Shown: in pieces, positions 1 through 11,221 of the stretch
Layout: every line of letters starts with the position of its first letter
Position numbering within the stretch: position 1 is the stretch's first letter
Assembly: GCA_003118195.1 (NCBI GenBank)
Contig: BEXV01000134.1
Location: 164,931-228,930 of the forward strand
Length of the DNA: 64,000 bases
From: Hemicentrotus pulcherrimus
Lineage: Eukaryota > Echinodermata > Echinoidea > Camarodonta > Strongylocentrotidae
Direction: 5' to 3'
The notes under the pieces: generated by a model
What the model saw: only the letters and a program-made list of their open reading frames with translations
Databases searched by the model: none
Told to the model about the DNA's origin: nothing
Translations under genes and position numbers: made by a program

Positions 1-845
1 GTTTTTTTCCATATTTACTTCCGTATCGAGTTCCTTTGAAGGTCAATCCAAGAAATCACAAAAGATATCCCAGATTAGTTTCCAGCGAAACTACAAAAAT
101 AGAAAGTTGAACGAAAAGTATAATATTCGTGCACTGAAACCATATTCTTTACATTTTTCTATTTTCTCTAAATAAGTATTGTCCTTGCCATTTCTTTATA
201 ATACGTTTGAGTGTGTTGTTTTCTTCGCTAAAAATCAATAATGATTTTCAAATGATTGAAATTATGCCTTTTAACTATTAATCCCTCCACCATATAGTTT
301 TTTTTTAATTCTCCATCTACCCTGTATGATGTTGTCATCTGATCTATCTTTAATCACGCTAATATTTTTTTCTATAAAACATGATCGATAAAATAGAGTC
401 TCCCAACCTTTTCAAAGGCATCGCGATTTGGTGTCAAATCAACTTTTTAATCGGACCTATGAGCACCAGCGTTCTGAAAATGAAAGATATCCCCTTCATC
501 ATCCTGTATGCAACTTGTACAGTGTCTGATCCATCAAAAAATTGTAAAGTGTAGAGTTTTAAAGCCATGCTAAACCGAATAACCGTTCAGCCCAAGCGTA
601 CTGTAACTGTCCTGCTTCATCTCATGGTCGACTGGCCAACAGTGCGTAACCTAATTCCTTATTCCTACTTCGCATTCACCTGATGCACGCATAACACATT
701 CACGTTTATCCTGTTAGAATATTTAGGACTTAAAGAAACAGAAGAATTCCCCAGAAGAAGTAGCCTTTTGACAAGGCCTCGTGACTCTGGCTAAACGGCT
801 GTGATGAGTCTAGATACCCCGGGTGAACGCGCGACCGAGTGACGA
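1..845. other. No gene seen
   Basis: This is AT-rich sequence with only short open frames and no repeat structure that I can recognise. The last 60 bases become richer in CpG and lead into the weak coding candidate that follows. Confidence 0.5.
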
Positions 846-1031
846 ATGGCAGCGCTTCTCGCTCTTTCGTTCACTAGGGTTTTCGCGATTAGTCTCGTTT
901 TAGTCGCTCGGCGTCTAACAGACAAGTGGCCTTGTTTAAAGGCTACAGAAGAAGAAGAGCAAGAGCTACCCCAGTGCTACATTAATGATGGTGCAACCAC
1001 AAGCCTACTGTATATGCATTGTTTCGTATAA
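846..1031 (+). CDS. Weak candidate: 61-residue open frame with a hydrophobic N-terminus
   Basis: An ATG in an acceptable context (ACGAATGG) opens a 61-codon frame. It starts MAALLALSFTRVFAISLVLV, which looks like a signal peptide or membrane anchor, and then has an acidic EEEEQE patch. The local sequence is richer in CpG than its surroundings, which is unusual here. I recognise no family, see no clear splice sites around it, and a frame of this length can occur by chance. It could be the first exon of a gene, a transposon remnant, or noise. No function is assigned. Confidence 0.15.
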   Translation: MAALLALSFTRVFAISLVLVARRLTDKWPCLKATEEEEQELPQCYINDGATTSLLYMHCFV

Positions 1032-2622
1032 AGCTAGTCCGCCTGTCCCTACTTTTACTACACTAAGATTTTGTTTGCATCTTTTGTGATTCTATACCAA
1101 TCACGCTCATTTTTACTTAAAACGCTTCCAATTTTATTTAATCATTAGCACTGACTAGTTTGTATCATGTACGTATATTTCACGAATCCGGTTCATGCTT
1201 ATTATGATTTTAAAAAAATCATGGAAGATCATGTGTATCTCGTTTGGTCGATATATCGCCACATCCTCAACATGATATAAAGGTAAAAAATAAAATAACA
1301 AAACGAAAAAACAACTCCATCATCGTAGAAGGTATTGGTACACGCTCTGCCGAATATCATGAAGTTGTTACCATGGTAACGCATTACTAATGGAGCAAAC
1401 TTTGTAACATTCTGCTGTCATTCATCTCTACTCAGGAAAAGGTTAACATATTCGCCCTTCTTTCCTTTAGAAGGGAGATCAGACATTTTCTTTACAACTC
1501 ATTGCCGAGTAAAAGGTAATTTTTCTTCAAGCTGATGAAAAGAGCAAGGATGATGATATTGACAGGTTTGAATGTGGTGACATTTTAGGACATTTTTCTG
1601 CAAGGATTTTCAAAACAAAGGTGCTTAAAGTCGAATATTTACAAAAGAATGCAACATTTAGGTTTTCTGCGTACGACAGACAACCCAAATTATGTATTCT
1701 TTAATCAATATTTTTCTTTAAACACATTTTTTTTTTGGGGGGGGGGGTGAATCTTTGCAGAAGTGTGTCTTAAATAATGTTCTGTTTCACATTATGATAC
1801 AATTTAAGTTAAAATTTTGCCAACTAATTTTTGGCAAATATGAGGCTTCCAACAATTTAGGAGGGGCCATAAAGACTAGAAAGTCCCTTATACATGTAAT
1901 AAGAACAGAGGACGCCAGACGGAGAAGAGGCAGACCTGCTAGTTCCTGATTGAAAGATATCCACATTATGATGTACAAGGGAAGTAACAAGAGCAACGGC
2001 AGATCATAGAGAAGGATATCATAAACTTGTGATGGCCCCAGCAACCCAGCTAGCGCCACCTGACTGAAAGAAGAGAATATGTCTATTACACCTTTCATTT
2101 TATCAATTTCTTGTGGATATAAAAATTATAAATGTGATTTTTTTTTTCTTCTTCACTTTGGTTTTTGGAATGGAGAGGAAGTCAAACGTCTACAAAGTTA
2201 GTCTTTCCTCCCCACTCCTAAGATAAACCTTTCACACCGGACCTTTCGAGTGGCTCTCCTACGTGACCTATTTGCCTAAAGAGTTTTTATTGTTAAACTG
2301 ACCATCCACTCTGTCCAAACATTCGTCCTCAAATTAGTCTATACGGTAGAGTTTCATATTTGTTGTAACCCAAAATAAACCACTGGAAGAAAACAAAATG
2401 TAGATCAGATTGGTAAACAATGTCATAAGGACCAGTGGTGTGTCTATTTAGTTTTACAAGGGGCATGTGAAGGGGGACGTTTAAAAAATAACGCAGACGA
2501 GAGAGAAAGAAAGGGGTTGGAGGGAGAGCCAAAATGCAACCGAAAGAAAGAGCTTATGGGAGGGAAAGAGTAAGAAAAAAGATCTGTAATGCGCCCTCTA
2601 ACGCAGGGGTAAAGTCCCGGGA
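1032..2622. other. No gene seen; poly(T)/poly(G) tract
   Basis: There is no supportable gene. The one notable feature is a homopolymer junction of about ten T followed by eleven G at 1727-1747. A short open frame runs on each strand around 1787-2098 without any recognisable motif. Confidence 0.5.
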
Positions 2623-3098
2623 AAAGTGCATTAGAAATAGACGTTTGTAGGGTTTAAAATGCAAAATTTCCTACATATCGATAACTTTGCTCTTTCGCAT
2701 ATATTTTCAGGATTTGATAAAATTCCGCTGGTCTTACAGCCGGAGCCATTAGACCCTAAAAGTTGTCACGTAGTTGGAGAAATTGTCACGTGATAGCCCA
2801 AAATTTCCTGCTCCTCTCAGATGATTTCAAACCAGACAAAGAAAATGCGTGATGACTTTTAAAGTGCATGAGAAATAGACTTTTGGAGGGTTTCAAAGGC
2901 AATATTTCCTACATATCGGTCGCATTGCTCCCTCGCATATTGCTTCAAGATTTGATTAAATTCTGCTGGTCTTACAGCAGGTACCATGAAGACCCCTAAA
3001 ATTGTCAGAGTAATTGCAGAAATCGTCACGTGATATCCGAAAATTGCTGCTCCTTCAAGAAGATTTTAAACCAAATAACGAAGATGCATTCGAGATGA
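2623..3098. repeat. Diverged tandem duplication, two units of about 240 bp
   Basis: Unit 1 (about 2623-2860) and unit 2 (about 2861-3098) align along their whole length. Both begin AAAGTGCAT(T/G)AGAAATAGAC and contain TTTCCTACATATCG, CTGGTCTTACAGC and GTCACGTGATA in the same order. The CACGTG motif lies at 2787-2792 and 3027-3032, 240 bp apart. The units differ by many substitutions and small indels, so the duplication is old. No coding potential is visible in either unit. Confidence 0.85.
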
Positions 3099-4437
3099 TT
3101 ATGATGATATCTGCGTTTAGCTAGAAACCTTACTATCATTATCCTTATCATGAACAACGTTTAAAATAAAACAGACTCGTTTTGATGACCATGTCTGTTA
3201 CCGTGATCGCTTAGTAACTGTCATGTTGATAAACATGTAAGAGAAAAATCATTGCATCAACGCTCAACAAGTTTATGGAACCAGACGAGGTTGGCTCAGG
3301 TGTTCTTGCTCAAACTGCATAATAAAGAACTTAAATCAATTCTGTATGATTAAATCCTCTTTTAGTTTTTATGTTTATGATTCTGACTTTAAAGGTGTGT
3401 CGCTATCACTGATGAAGCGACCCTGGTAAAGAAATTAGAGATTTAGTAAATAAAAGATAAACGAATATGATTTAAAAATTGTTTAAATTTTAGGGCGATA
3501 ATGATTATTCCTTTGGAAGGTGTATCACTATAATTTCTTTTCTTTTTTGCTCCTATTTTTAAACTTTAATCTTTGCCTTACAATTCCTATAAACAGAAAA
3601 GCATCACGGATGTAAGCATCTGGTAGCATGAGTCTCTCTCTAATAAGTCCACCATGTCCATGTTTTAGTAATTGCTCCACCTCTATAATACTTGTGATAA
3701 TCTGTGACACGCGACCGGATTTTGCGTACCCTGGACATCATTATTGTTACTTTATGAAGAAGGTGCACTATTTGCACAGATTTACTGCAATCAAGGCAGA
3801 GGTGTGTTCATATCTCCCCCATTAATTCACGAAGTGTAATAAAAATCCAGACCGCATATTAACAAGGCCTCGCCCCCTTTGCTCTTTACTGGTTCAATAA
3901 AGTCTGTATATAGCTTCGCTGAAATCAGTCGGCTAAAGAGGGAGGGGCGGGGTGGTAAAATGACAGATAGGTGGAGAGATGGTGCCAGAGAGTAGGAAGG
4001 TCATTGTACTTGTCAGCGACAATATTGGAAGTCTCTGATCTTGTAAGGTGAAACGCTCAAACCACTAAACAAATTTAAGCAACCCTCGTAAGCTGATGCC
4101 CTTGGAGCCGTCTAATAACGTCTTTGCCAACGTGTTTGAAAACAGCAAAGCGAGATAGAATGTGAGAGAGAGAAAGAATATTGAAGATAATACAACAAAG
4201 TTTACCAGTAGAGAAGAAAGAGAAGCAATAACTGCTACAAATACAAATAAAAATCGGCCCCGTATGAAGAAATAAAACGAGGATTTGACGACAGAAAGAA
4301 AACATAGAATGTTAAATGGTGTCTTGTATGTGCAAATAAATTATAATTCTATACGTGTTCGCTTGTATTTTCATTCACTCAACGTACCTTTATGAAGAAT
4401 GTAATGATATTATATCAAGTTGATAATTTGATCTTAT
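3099..4437. other. No gene seen
   Basis: The stretch holds only short unsupported open frames and patches of purine-rich sequence, for example around 4160-4240. I see no repeat or RNA gene. Confidence 0.5.
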
Positions 4438-4638
4438 TTGCCCAGGGTAGCCACATCAGTATTGATATCGCTCTTTACCCTGTAATTATTATCATCCCTT
4501 GCATGCACTTGGATCTCCAGGGCCAGACCGTGGGCGAAACACATTGTCCAATGACGTAAGCACCCGAGCAAGGATCGAACCGAGGACCTCTGCTTTGAGA
4601 ACCTGGAGCCTTCACCGATGTACCAGCTAGGACGCTCC
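4438..4638 (-). repeat. tRNA-derived SINE
   Basis: Read on the minus strand, the element starts GGAGCGTCCTAGCTGG at about 4638. It carries an internal RNA polymerase III promoter: a box A-like TAGCTGGTACATCGG (4629 down to 4615) and a box B GGTTCGATCC (4581 down to 4572). The spacing is close to that of a tRNA gene. The tRNA cloverleaf is not complete, and a non-tRNA body follows, ending near a CCCTGGG motif at about 4440. This is the standard layout of a tRNA-headed SINE, which is moved by LINE enzymes in trans. It resembles the SINE style I recall from sea urchins, but I cannot name the family. Confidence 0.7.
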
Positions 4639-5137
4639 AAAATATTTGAAATAAAACAATTATAATGATTAGAGGTGTATTGCTTTCCTAATTTTATTAA
4701 TGGATATTCTAACAATAAAATGTCTCATGAATTATTAAGGCATATTCTAAAGAACTGCTTTCTTATATTTCCGTATTTGAGGATTTGATTAATCACATAA
4801 AGAGAGAGAAACGTAAATTCACCGACGTCGAAAAGACCTAGATTATAACTATATCAGACCCGTAACTAAGGGGGATTCAGGGGTTCTGCTAGCAATAAGA
4901 GATCCGCTTAAAAAAGATAATGCATAGTCTAAATAAAGTAAAAGAAACAATAGAACGACGCAAACAACATAGGTAGGATACAGTTATAAATGAAACCGTT
5001 TTGGTGTTCAAAATCGTACCTATAACTTGATTTGCAATCCCCTTTCCCCGCTCGGGTGCTTCACGCCCGGTAAAAGGTCTACCTCAAATAATGTCTGCCC
5101 CCCCCCACCACACACTTACATCATAGTTACGGGCCTA
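4639..5137. other. No gene seen
   Basis: AT-rich sequence with a short poly(C) run at about 5098-5106. Nothing else is supportable. Confidence 0.5.
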
Positions 5138-5238
5138 TACAGTGCGTCCCAGAAAAAAACGAAACCGAGAATTCATTTTTATCGATGTTTCATCATAACT
5201 TAATCACAATTATAATTGATAAATGACACATATTTGAA

Positions 5239-5413
5239 AAACGAATTCGTTTTCACTGGCTGCCTGCTGTAGCAACTAGCAGAATTAACAACAGACTTAA
5301 CTCCGTTTCGTTGAAAATCAGCCATGCATGACATCTTTCATCTACGGCTGATTGTCAAAGATTGTCACTCTGTTTGCTGCTACGACAAGCAGCCAGTGAA
5401 AACGAATTCGTTT
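5239..5413. mobile_element. Foldback-like insertion inside the mariner-like element
   Basis: A perfect 25-bp inverted repeat (left arm 5239-5263, right arm 5389-5413; tip AAACGAATTCGTTTTCACTG) encloses about 125 bp. The interior has a further short inverted pair (AATCAGCC and GGCTGATT). It contains no coding sequence. It may be an independent foldback/MITE or an internal palindrome of the host element. I cannot identify a target duplication with confidence. Confidence 0.6.
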
Positions 5414-5545
5414 GATAAAATTATGGAAAAAGAAAGCACTAATTTAAACAAACAGGACTTGCCATTCCTTGCTCATTTTTCCTGATTGAGGTGTCATATG
5501 AAAGGGCAGAAACTCAACTTTTCAGAAATGTGATTTACTCTTTAA

Positions 5546-6088
5546 AGGAGCTACACAAAGAAAATTTACTAAAAACTGATAATTAGAACAAATAACATAT
5601 GGATGGAAAGATTTTCTCTTGAAAAACACGAATAATTTGCTGAGAAATCATATAAATATCGTGGAGAGGCGTAAAATGCCATTTTTCAAGACCCTTCTTA
5701 AACCCCAAAGCGCCCCCGAACGTAAGCCAAACAAACGAGCGTAGCGAGCTCTGAATAGTGAGGTCACACCCTGGACAAACAGCTCGGTACCGGCTGCTAG
5801 CTTCCGCTTAGTGCGTCTAGCTGCAGACCAAGCGGAAGCTAACAGCCTTTTTTTAACAGCCGTTTCCAGGGTGTGACGTCACGCGAAGAACTACGACAAA
5901 ATACGACAAAATACGAATAGGCAGTAAATCTTGATCTCAAAACTAACATTTTTGAAAGTTGATTTCTGCGGGTCCAAAACATATTTTGAAGAGGAAATTT
6001 GTTGTAATTGATCAGTAAAGGCTTTCGATTCGCAATGATATGAATTTTGCATCAATTCAAAACACTTTTGCTTCTTGGTGTGACTCCT
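5546..6088. mobile_element. TTAA-flanked MITE, copy 1 (543 bp)
   Basis: TTAA occurs at 5542-5545 and 6089-6092. The ends are inverted: AGGAGCTACACAAAGAA at the left, and at the right the reverse complement of AGGAGTCACACCAAGAA. A nearly identical copy sits at 57692-58233, which fixes the boundaries. The centre is a strong foldback: GGCTGCTAGCTTCCGCTT (5792-5809) pairs with 5830-5847 with one mismatch, and an outer arm around 5758-5777 pairs with about 5863-5882, which contains TGACGTCA. There is no open frame. TTAA duplications with TTAAAGG(R)(R) ends are what I know from T2/Kolobok-type MITEs; piggyBac-type elements also use TTAA. Confidence 0.85.
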
Positions 6089-6309
6089 TTAAAATTCAGA
6101 TACCTCCCGCCAAATGACTTTTAGGTTTCCTCTCTTTAAATTGATTTGAATCACCTATGCGTAAAATATGCACTATATGAGTTGCATCAAATGAAAGAGG
6201 AGGATCTAAGCTTTACAAATATGTGTCATATATTAATTATAATTGTGATTAAGTTATGATAAAACATCGATAATTCTCGGTTTCGTTTTTTTCTGGGACG
6301 CACCGTGTA

Positions 6310-6820
6310 TACACATCCAGCTGTTGATCCTTTAAATGGTGACGTAGGCTAGGTATTTACACGCTATACTAGCGAACCAAATACACTTGTCTAACGTATA
6401 AGTCATGGTATAAAAATAGAAACGTTGAATTATTTAAGAAATAGATTTTAAAAAAATCGATTGGACGATCCAAGATTATACTCATGAAATAAGATGATTG
6501 AAAAGTGAGGCAGACAAACAAGGTACAATTAATAAAGATAAGCATCATGAAGGGTTAGCGAAGGAGAAGAAGAAACATAAGATAGAAAGAATAATGATAG
6601 CAGGATTTTATGACATAATTGTGTCTGATATTGATTGAATAGTTTCTCAATTGATCTGTAATTCTAGTTCGTCTTTCTGTCTACCTCAATGTTGATTCAT
6701 TGGCTTGATCCTTGTTTGCCCTTTCAATTCGTTAATAATCGTGACGGGCTAAGTGATTTTCTGCTCTCATGGTATTCGACGTCTCGAAGCTCCTACCAAC
6801 TTTCCATATCTCCCGCTTTC
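6310..6820. other. No gene seen
   Basis: AT-rich sequence without recognisable structure. Confidence 0.5.
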
Positions 6821-7322
6821 TCTGCCCCCCCCCTCCTCTCTTTTCTCTCACTCTTTCTCCCCCTTTTTACTCATCCTCTTCTATTTCTCTCTGTACCCTC
6901 ACTCTCCCTCTTTGTACCTCTCCAGGCCACCATTCTCTCTTTCAATTCTCTGTCTTCATATCTTCTCTTTCTAATTACTTATCTGTTCTGTTTCTCTGTT
7001 CCTTCCCCTAATTTTTAGCTTTCGTTCCCCTCTACTACCCAATCTTTTCCCATCTCTCTTTTCCTTTAAAGTCTTTTCTTAAATTCCCTTTTTTTCTCTT
7101 TACCTCTTTAGGTTTTTTTTCCTTCATTGTTTTTTTCATATGTCTCTTTCTTTCTCTTTCTCCTTTTTTTCTTCTTCTTCATTTCATTTGTTTTTCTCTC
7201 TTTCTCTCCTGCTCTTTCCCTCTGTAAACTTGAGTCAGGCTCTTCATTATTTCTCCTTCTCTTTCTCATTCTCTGTTTTTCTATATTTGTCTCTCCCTTT
7301 CCTCTAATTTTCTTTCCCGTTT
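6821..7322 (+). repeat. Polypyrimidine (CT-rich) low-complexity block
   Basis: About 500 bases are almost purely C and T on the plus strand, with many TCTC and TTTC runs. Several overlapping open frames arise here, rich in Ser, Leu, Phe and Pro. They exist in all three plus frames because stop codons need purines, so they are a composition artefact and not genes. Confidence 0.85.
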
Positions 7323-8441
7323 AGGGAACCTTGAAGAAATAAAGGTATATAGAAATCATTCTCAGAAATCCAGGGATGGGCCTAGAAAGATACAGAAAAA
7401 CAAGCAAACAGAGCCAAGGGGCTTTCTTTCTAGAATATAGAAGATGATGCCAGCCAGATATTCTCTCACCAGCTACATTCAAAATAGAACCACAACCTAC
7501 ATATTACGAAGACCAGACATTGTAATATGAAACAAAATACTTTTGTTCGCGGTTTTCTTTCTCGCAATTTGAATCAATATACTAAATAAATTATAGTCCA
7601 CTGTGTTTAAAATATATCGAAAGGCCTAACTTGGAAATGGAGAGGAGAGATTAAATTCACGTAGTATCTTATTATTTCCATCTGTTCGTATCCCCTTTAA
7701 CTGGGATTAGAAATCGTTTGACATAAAATAGCGAAAACATTATGGAATCTATCTGAAAGTTTCTAGTATTCCTACAGCATGCTCAAAATGCTCTTTCTGA
7801 CTATTACGCATATTGAATTTAGAATTTAGTATATTAAATATTATTTTTTATTCTCGTTTCACAAAAAACGAAGCTAACTTGTAGGATTGATATATTAGCT
7901 AAAATGTTTCCTTTCTGATATATTTATTGAGGATTTGATATAATATCAGAAGCAAGGAGATAGTAATTTCTATCATGACGGCACATATTGAAAAGCAGGT
8001 GATGAGATGGCCAGCTATCTAGTATGATATCTAATTTAGATCGTAGGCATGTTCAATCGATTGCAGGACGATCAATATAGAAAGTGAATGCACGCCATAC
8101 GTGGTTCACTGCTCGCAGTCATGCGCACTAAGATTTAAAAACAGCTGCCGATTTAAGGATTGAAAAGTAAAAATGAATGGAGACGATTAATATTTAATAC
8201 GGCATGAAAAGGATATAAGAGGCATGTACATAAGAACAAAGGGCACAATAAGCTAAGGCCAGTGTAAGAATTAATAATAAATAAATAATTAAATGGATGA
8301 TGAAGGATTAAATGCAGAAATGCGTGGGTGAATGATAAGAATGAAAACGATCCAACCTAGTTCAACTCATATTATGTGCAAGTATACCAAATATACATGG
8401 ACACATGGAACATAAGACTGTAGTTAATAATATATGAGAGG
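7323..8441. other. No gene seen
   Basis: AT-rich sequence with only short open frames and no recognisable repeat. Confidence 0.5.
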
Positions 8442-8570
8442 TTGAATTACAATATAAATATACAAAATCAACAGACTGATAAAATCATTATTATCATACA
8501 GATTATAGCATTATGTTGTGAAAAGAAAAGAAAAAAACATCCATTCCATTTTTGTTTCTGCGTGATAAGT
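8442..8570 (+). repeat. Direct repeat, copy A (flanks the LINE on the left)
   Basis: This stretch is similar to 12097-12231 in the same orientation. Shared landmarks in order are TTGAATTACAATATA/TTTGATTACAATATA, ATACAAAATC(A/G)ACAGA, ATCATTATT(A/T)TCATACAGAT, GCATTATG, TTGTGAAAA and TTTTTGTTTCTGC(G/T)TGATAA. Small indels separate the copies. Just downstream, 8587-8609 is a 23-bp near-perfect palindrome (CTTTTTTAGGA, one base, then its complement). I do not recognise the repeat family; the sequence does not code. Confidence 0.75.
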
Positions 8571-8749
8571 TGCAACTAATTGAATCCTTTTTTAGGAATC
8601 CTAAAAAAGAAGATTAAATCAGTTTACAATATCACAAGCCACTGGCCTTTAAATCCGCCGAGAAAAGTCTGCTACGCCATAAAACAAGCAGAATCTAGCA
8701 AAAGTCTGTATCATAGGCTCCGATAGGCTTTTGTTAGTTTTTCTTGATT

Positions 8750-8764
8750 TTAAGGCGTTTTATT
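8750..8764. repeat. Target-site duplication, left copy
   Basis: TTAAGGCGTTTTATT here is repeated exactly at 11710-11724. It abuts the T-run that is the complement of the LINE poly(A) tail, so it marks the 3' side of the minus-strand insertion. Confidence 0.9.
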
Positions 8765-9012
8765 TATTTTTTTTTTCCCCCTTCCACAGGGTTCTTTATT
8801 TTCAAAATAAATTTCATCATATACAGTATATCCATATATCATATACAAATCAAGAAATAATTTCCATACATATTGGCTTGACACATATAATAATCATCAC
8901 AGCCAAAAAACTTTTATGGCAGATAAAAACAAACATTTATGCCAAAATGAGTACTTTAAAAATATAATTAAAAAAAAAAAAGAAATACCAAACACAAAAT
9001 ACATGATCATGT

Positions 9013-11220
9013 TTATGTTAGCACATTTTCAACACTCTCAAAATATTTTCTAAAGTGAAACCATTTCTTCTTCAATTTATTCTCTCTGAGATTTGTTTGG
9101 TATATATATTTTTCCATTTCATAATAACGTTTTACAGCTGATAAAATTATATCAAATGATGGTAGTTGATTTCGTAATTTAGCTGAAAATATTTCTTGTC
9201 TTACAACCATCAGAACACAGTTGAGTGCATTATTATTGCTACCGCAAAATCCAAACAATTTATTTTTATTTGTAAGTTTGATCCTTTCCCCCGTATTACG
9301 AAATATCCAGAACTCTAACCTCGTCCATACTTCATTAGAATAGTTACAAAAGCAAAATACATGTATGATAGTTTCATCATTGTTACTACAAAAAGTACAC
9401 TTCTTATCAGCCACTAAACCAAATCTTAACAAATTGTCCTTCATATATAATATTCTGTTTAAAATCTTGATTTGAAACCACCTCATGTTGACATCTATTG
9501 TTGACTGAAATGGAATTTGACAGTACGAACCCCAAGGTACATCTTGAAAATCTAAAAAACTTTTCCACTTTGTAAGGGCTTTACATTCTTTTACTTTGTT
9601 TTTTAGCAAAGACTGATAAATATGTGAACAACCAACATTTGTTTTCACCACAAGGCGCACGGCTTCGGGAATAATAGGTTCTAAGGCCTTACTAGGAGCT
9701 ACATGTGTAGTCATTTTAAAACCTGACCGAATTGCATTACAAAGACCATAGTACTGGAGGAAATTTGTTTGTATATCAAATCTCCGCTGAAACTCAAAAT
9801 ATGAACAAAAAGAACCATCTATTTTTAGGATGTCATTCACAAAACGTATTCCTCGTAAATTCCAAGCCCCCCAAAATACCACTGTGTCATTTATTTTAAT
9901 GTGAGGGTTATTCCAGAGAGGTTGACTTGCAATGTCGTCAATAAGAAGTTCGACCAAGTCTGACCAAGCGAAAAGGACCTCTTTCCAAAATGGATTTGGA
10001 GTCAAGTCTGCTAATTTTCTAAAATAATGTGAGCCCATATAAAGGTGAAAAAAATAGGTTTGGGGCAAGAATGAATTGAACATGTGAAAAGTGAAACCTC
10101 CTATCTGAGAATCAGTTACAAATCTTCTAATCCATGATATTTTCAGGGATTTAGCATGGATGTAAATATCAATCATCTTAACCCCACCTTTATTATACAG
10201 TTGACACATTTGTTCTCTATTGATTTTATCAGGTTTGTTACCCCATATAAATGCATACAAAGAACGATTTAGTTCCTTCATAATTTGTGAGTTCGGTTCT
10301 GGAAGTGAAAGCAATAAATAGTTCAATTTTGGTACCAACAAAGATTTGACTACAGTTATTCTTCCGAGGACAGTTAAGGTTCGTTTAGACCATGAAATAA
10401 TTTGGCATTTTATTTCTTTAATTTTTTCAGTATAATTATGATTTACCATCTCTACTAAATTAACCGAAAAATCTATTCCTAAGTATCTCGAATAACCTTC
10501 TGATACCCAATTTAGTTTGTGCTCTGGCATTAGCTGTTTTTTGCAGGCTCTATTTTTCCCAATCCATATCACATGAGTTTTTGTAATATTGATCTTTAGG
10601 TTTGACATTTCTTCAAAATCACTCAATATTTTCAATGAGCTCTGTAAATCTTCTTTTGTACCGTTAAGTGTCAAAATGGTGTCATCTGCGTATTGTAGTA
10701 GTTTACTATTTTTTCCCTGTAAATGCAAGCCAATTAAATCATTGGAATGTCTAATCAAAATTCCTAATATCTCGCTAACAAGTAAAAACAGGTATGGAGA
10801 TAATGGGTCTCCTTGACGACACCCTTGTCCTATAGTAAATCTTTCTGTGCAAAAACCATTCACTGTGACACAAGAAGAAGCATTTTGATAAAATAGATGA
10901 ATCCATTTTTTCAGCGATGGCCCAAAATGAAAAAAGTCAAGGACATTGATTAGAAACTTGTGAGATATACAATCGAAGGCTTTTTCAAAATCAATCAACA
11001 ACAACATACCTGGAATGTCATTAAGTTCGGTATATAATAATATATCATAAAGTAAACGAATATTTTCTCCGATAAAACGGCCTTTCAAAAATCCTTTTTG
11101 ATTCTCATGTATCAAGTGGGGCAATACTTGCTTTAATCGATTAGCTATGTACCCAGATGCTATTTTGTATATAACATTTAAAAGTGAAATAGGTCGCCAA
11201 TTCTTTAATAAATGTCGAGG
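9013..11220 (-). pseudogene. LINE ORF2, reverse transcriptase core and C-terminal part
   Basis: This is the main frame of the truncated LINE. Residue numbers count from the Leu/Met codon at 11124. Reverse transcriptase motifs are clear: LIDFEKAFD (43-51, first catalytic Asp), GQGCRQGDPLSP (99-110) and YADD (145-148, the catalytic Asp pair). SRYLGIDF (212-219) follows in the thumb region. A C-terminal zinc finger of C-x2-C-x8-H-x2/4-C type (C576, C579, H588, C591/C593) is present, as in L1-superfamily ORF2 proteins. The frame is open upstream of 11124 to about 11220 and there encodes KNWRPISLLN, a conserved motif just before the palm, so the codon at 11124 is not a real start. The product would copy its own RNA at a nicked target. 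Here it is cut off from its N-terminal part by a frameshift. Confidence 0.93.
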
Positions 11221-11221
11221 C

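Larger units (their letters stand above)
5140..6307. mobile_element. Mariner-like nonautonomous DNA transposon with nested insertions
   Basis: Long terminal inverted repeats bracket the element. The left end reads CAGTGCGTCCCAGAAAAAAA and continues through CGAAACCGAGAATT. The right end is its reverse complement, closing CTGGGACGCACCGTG with a two-base difference at the very tip. The inverted similarity continues inward for roughly 100 bp (ATCGATGTTT, ACTTAATCACAATTATAATT). The dinucleotide TA flanks both ends (TATA on each side), as expected for the Tc1/mariner superfamily. No transposase frame is present. Inside are a 175-bp foldback (5239-5413) and a TTAA-flanked MITE (5546-6088), so the outer element is the oldest layer. 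The superfamily call rests on the TA duplication and terminal style only. Confidence 0.75.

Noticed and set aside
6689..7324. Several overlapping plus-strand open frames (up to 109 codons)
   Set aside because: They lie in a polypyrimidine block where stop codons are rare in every plus frame. The peptides are low-complexity Ser/Leu/Phe.
11124..11124. Start of the reverse transcriptase gene at this codon
   Set aside because: The codon is TTG on the minus strand, the frame is open further upstream, and conserved residues (NWRPISLLN) precede it.
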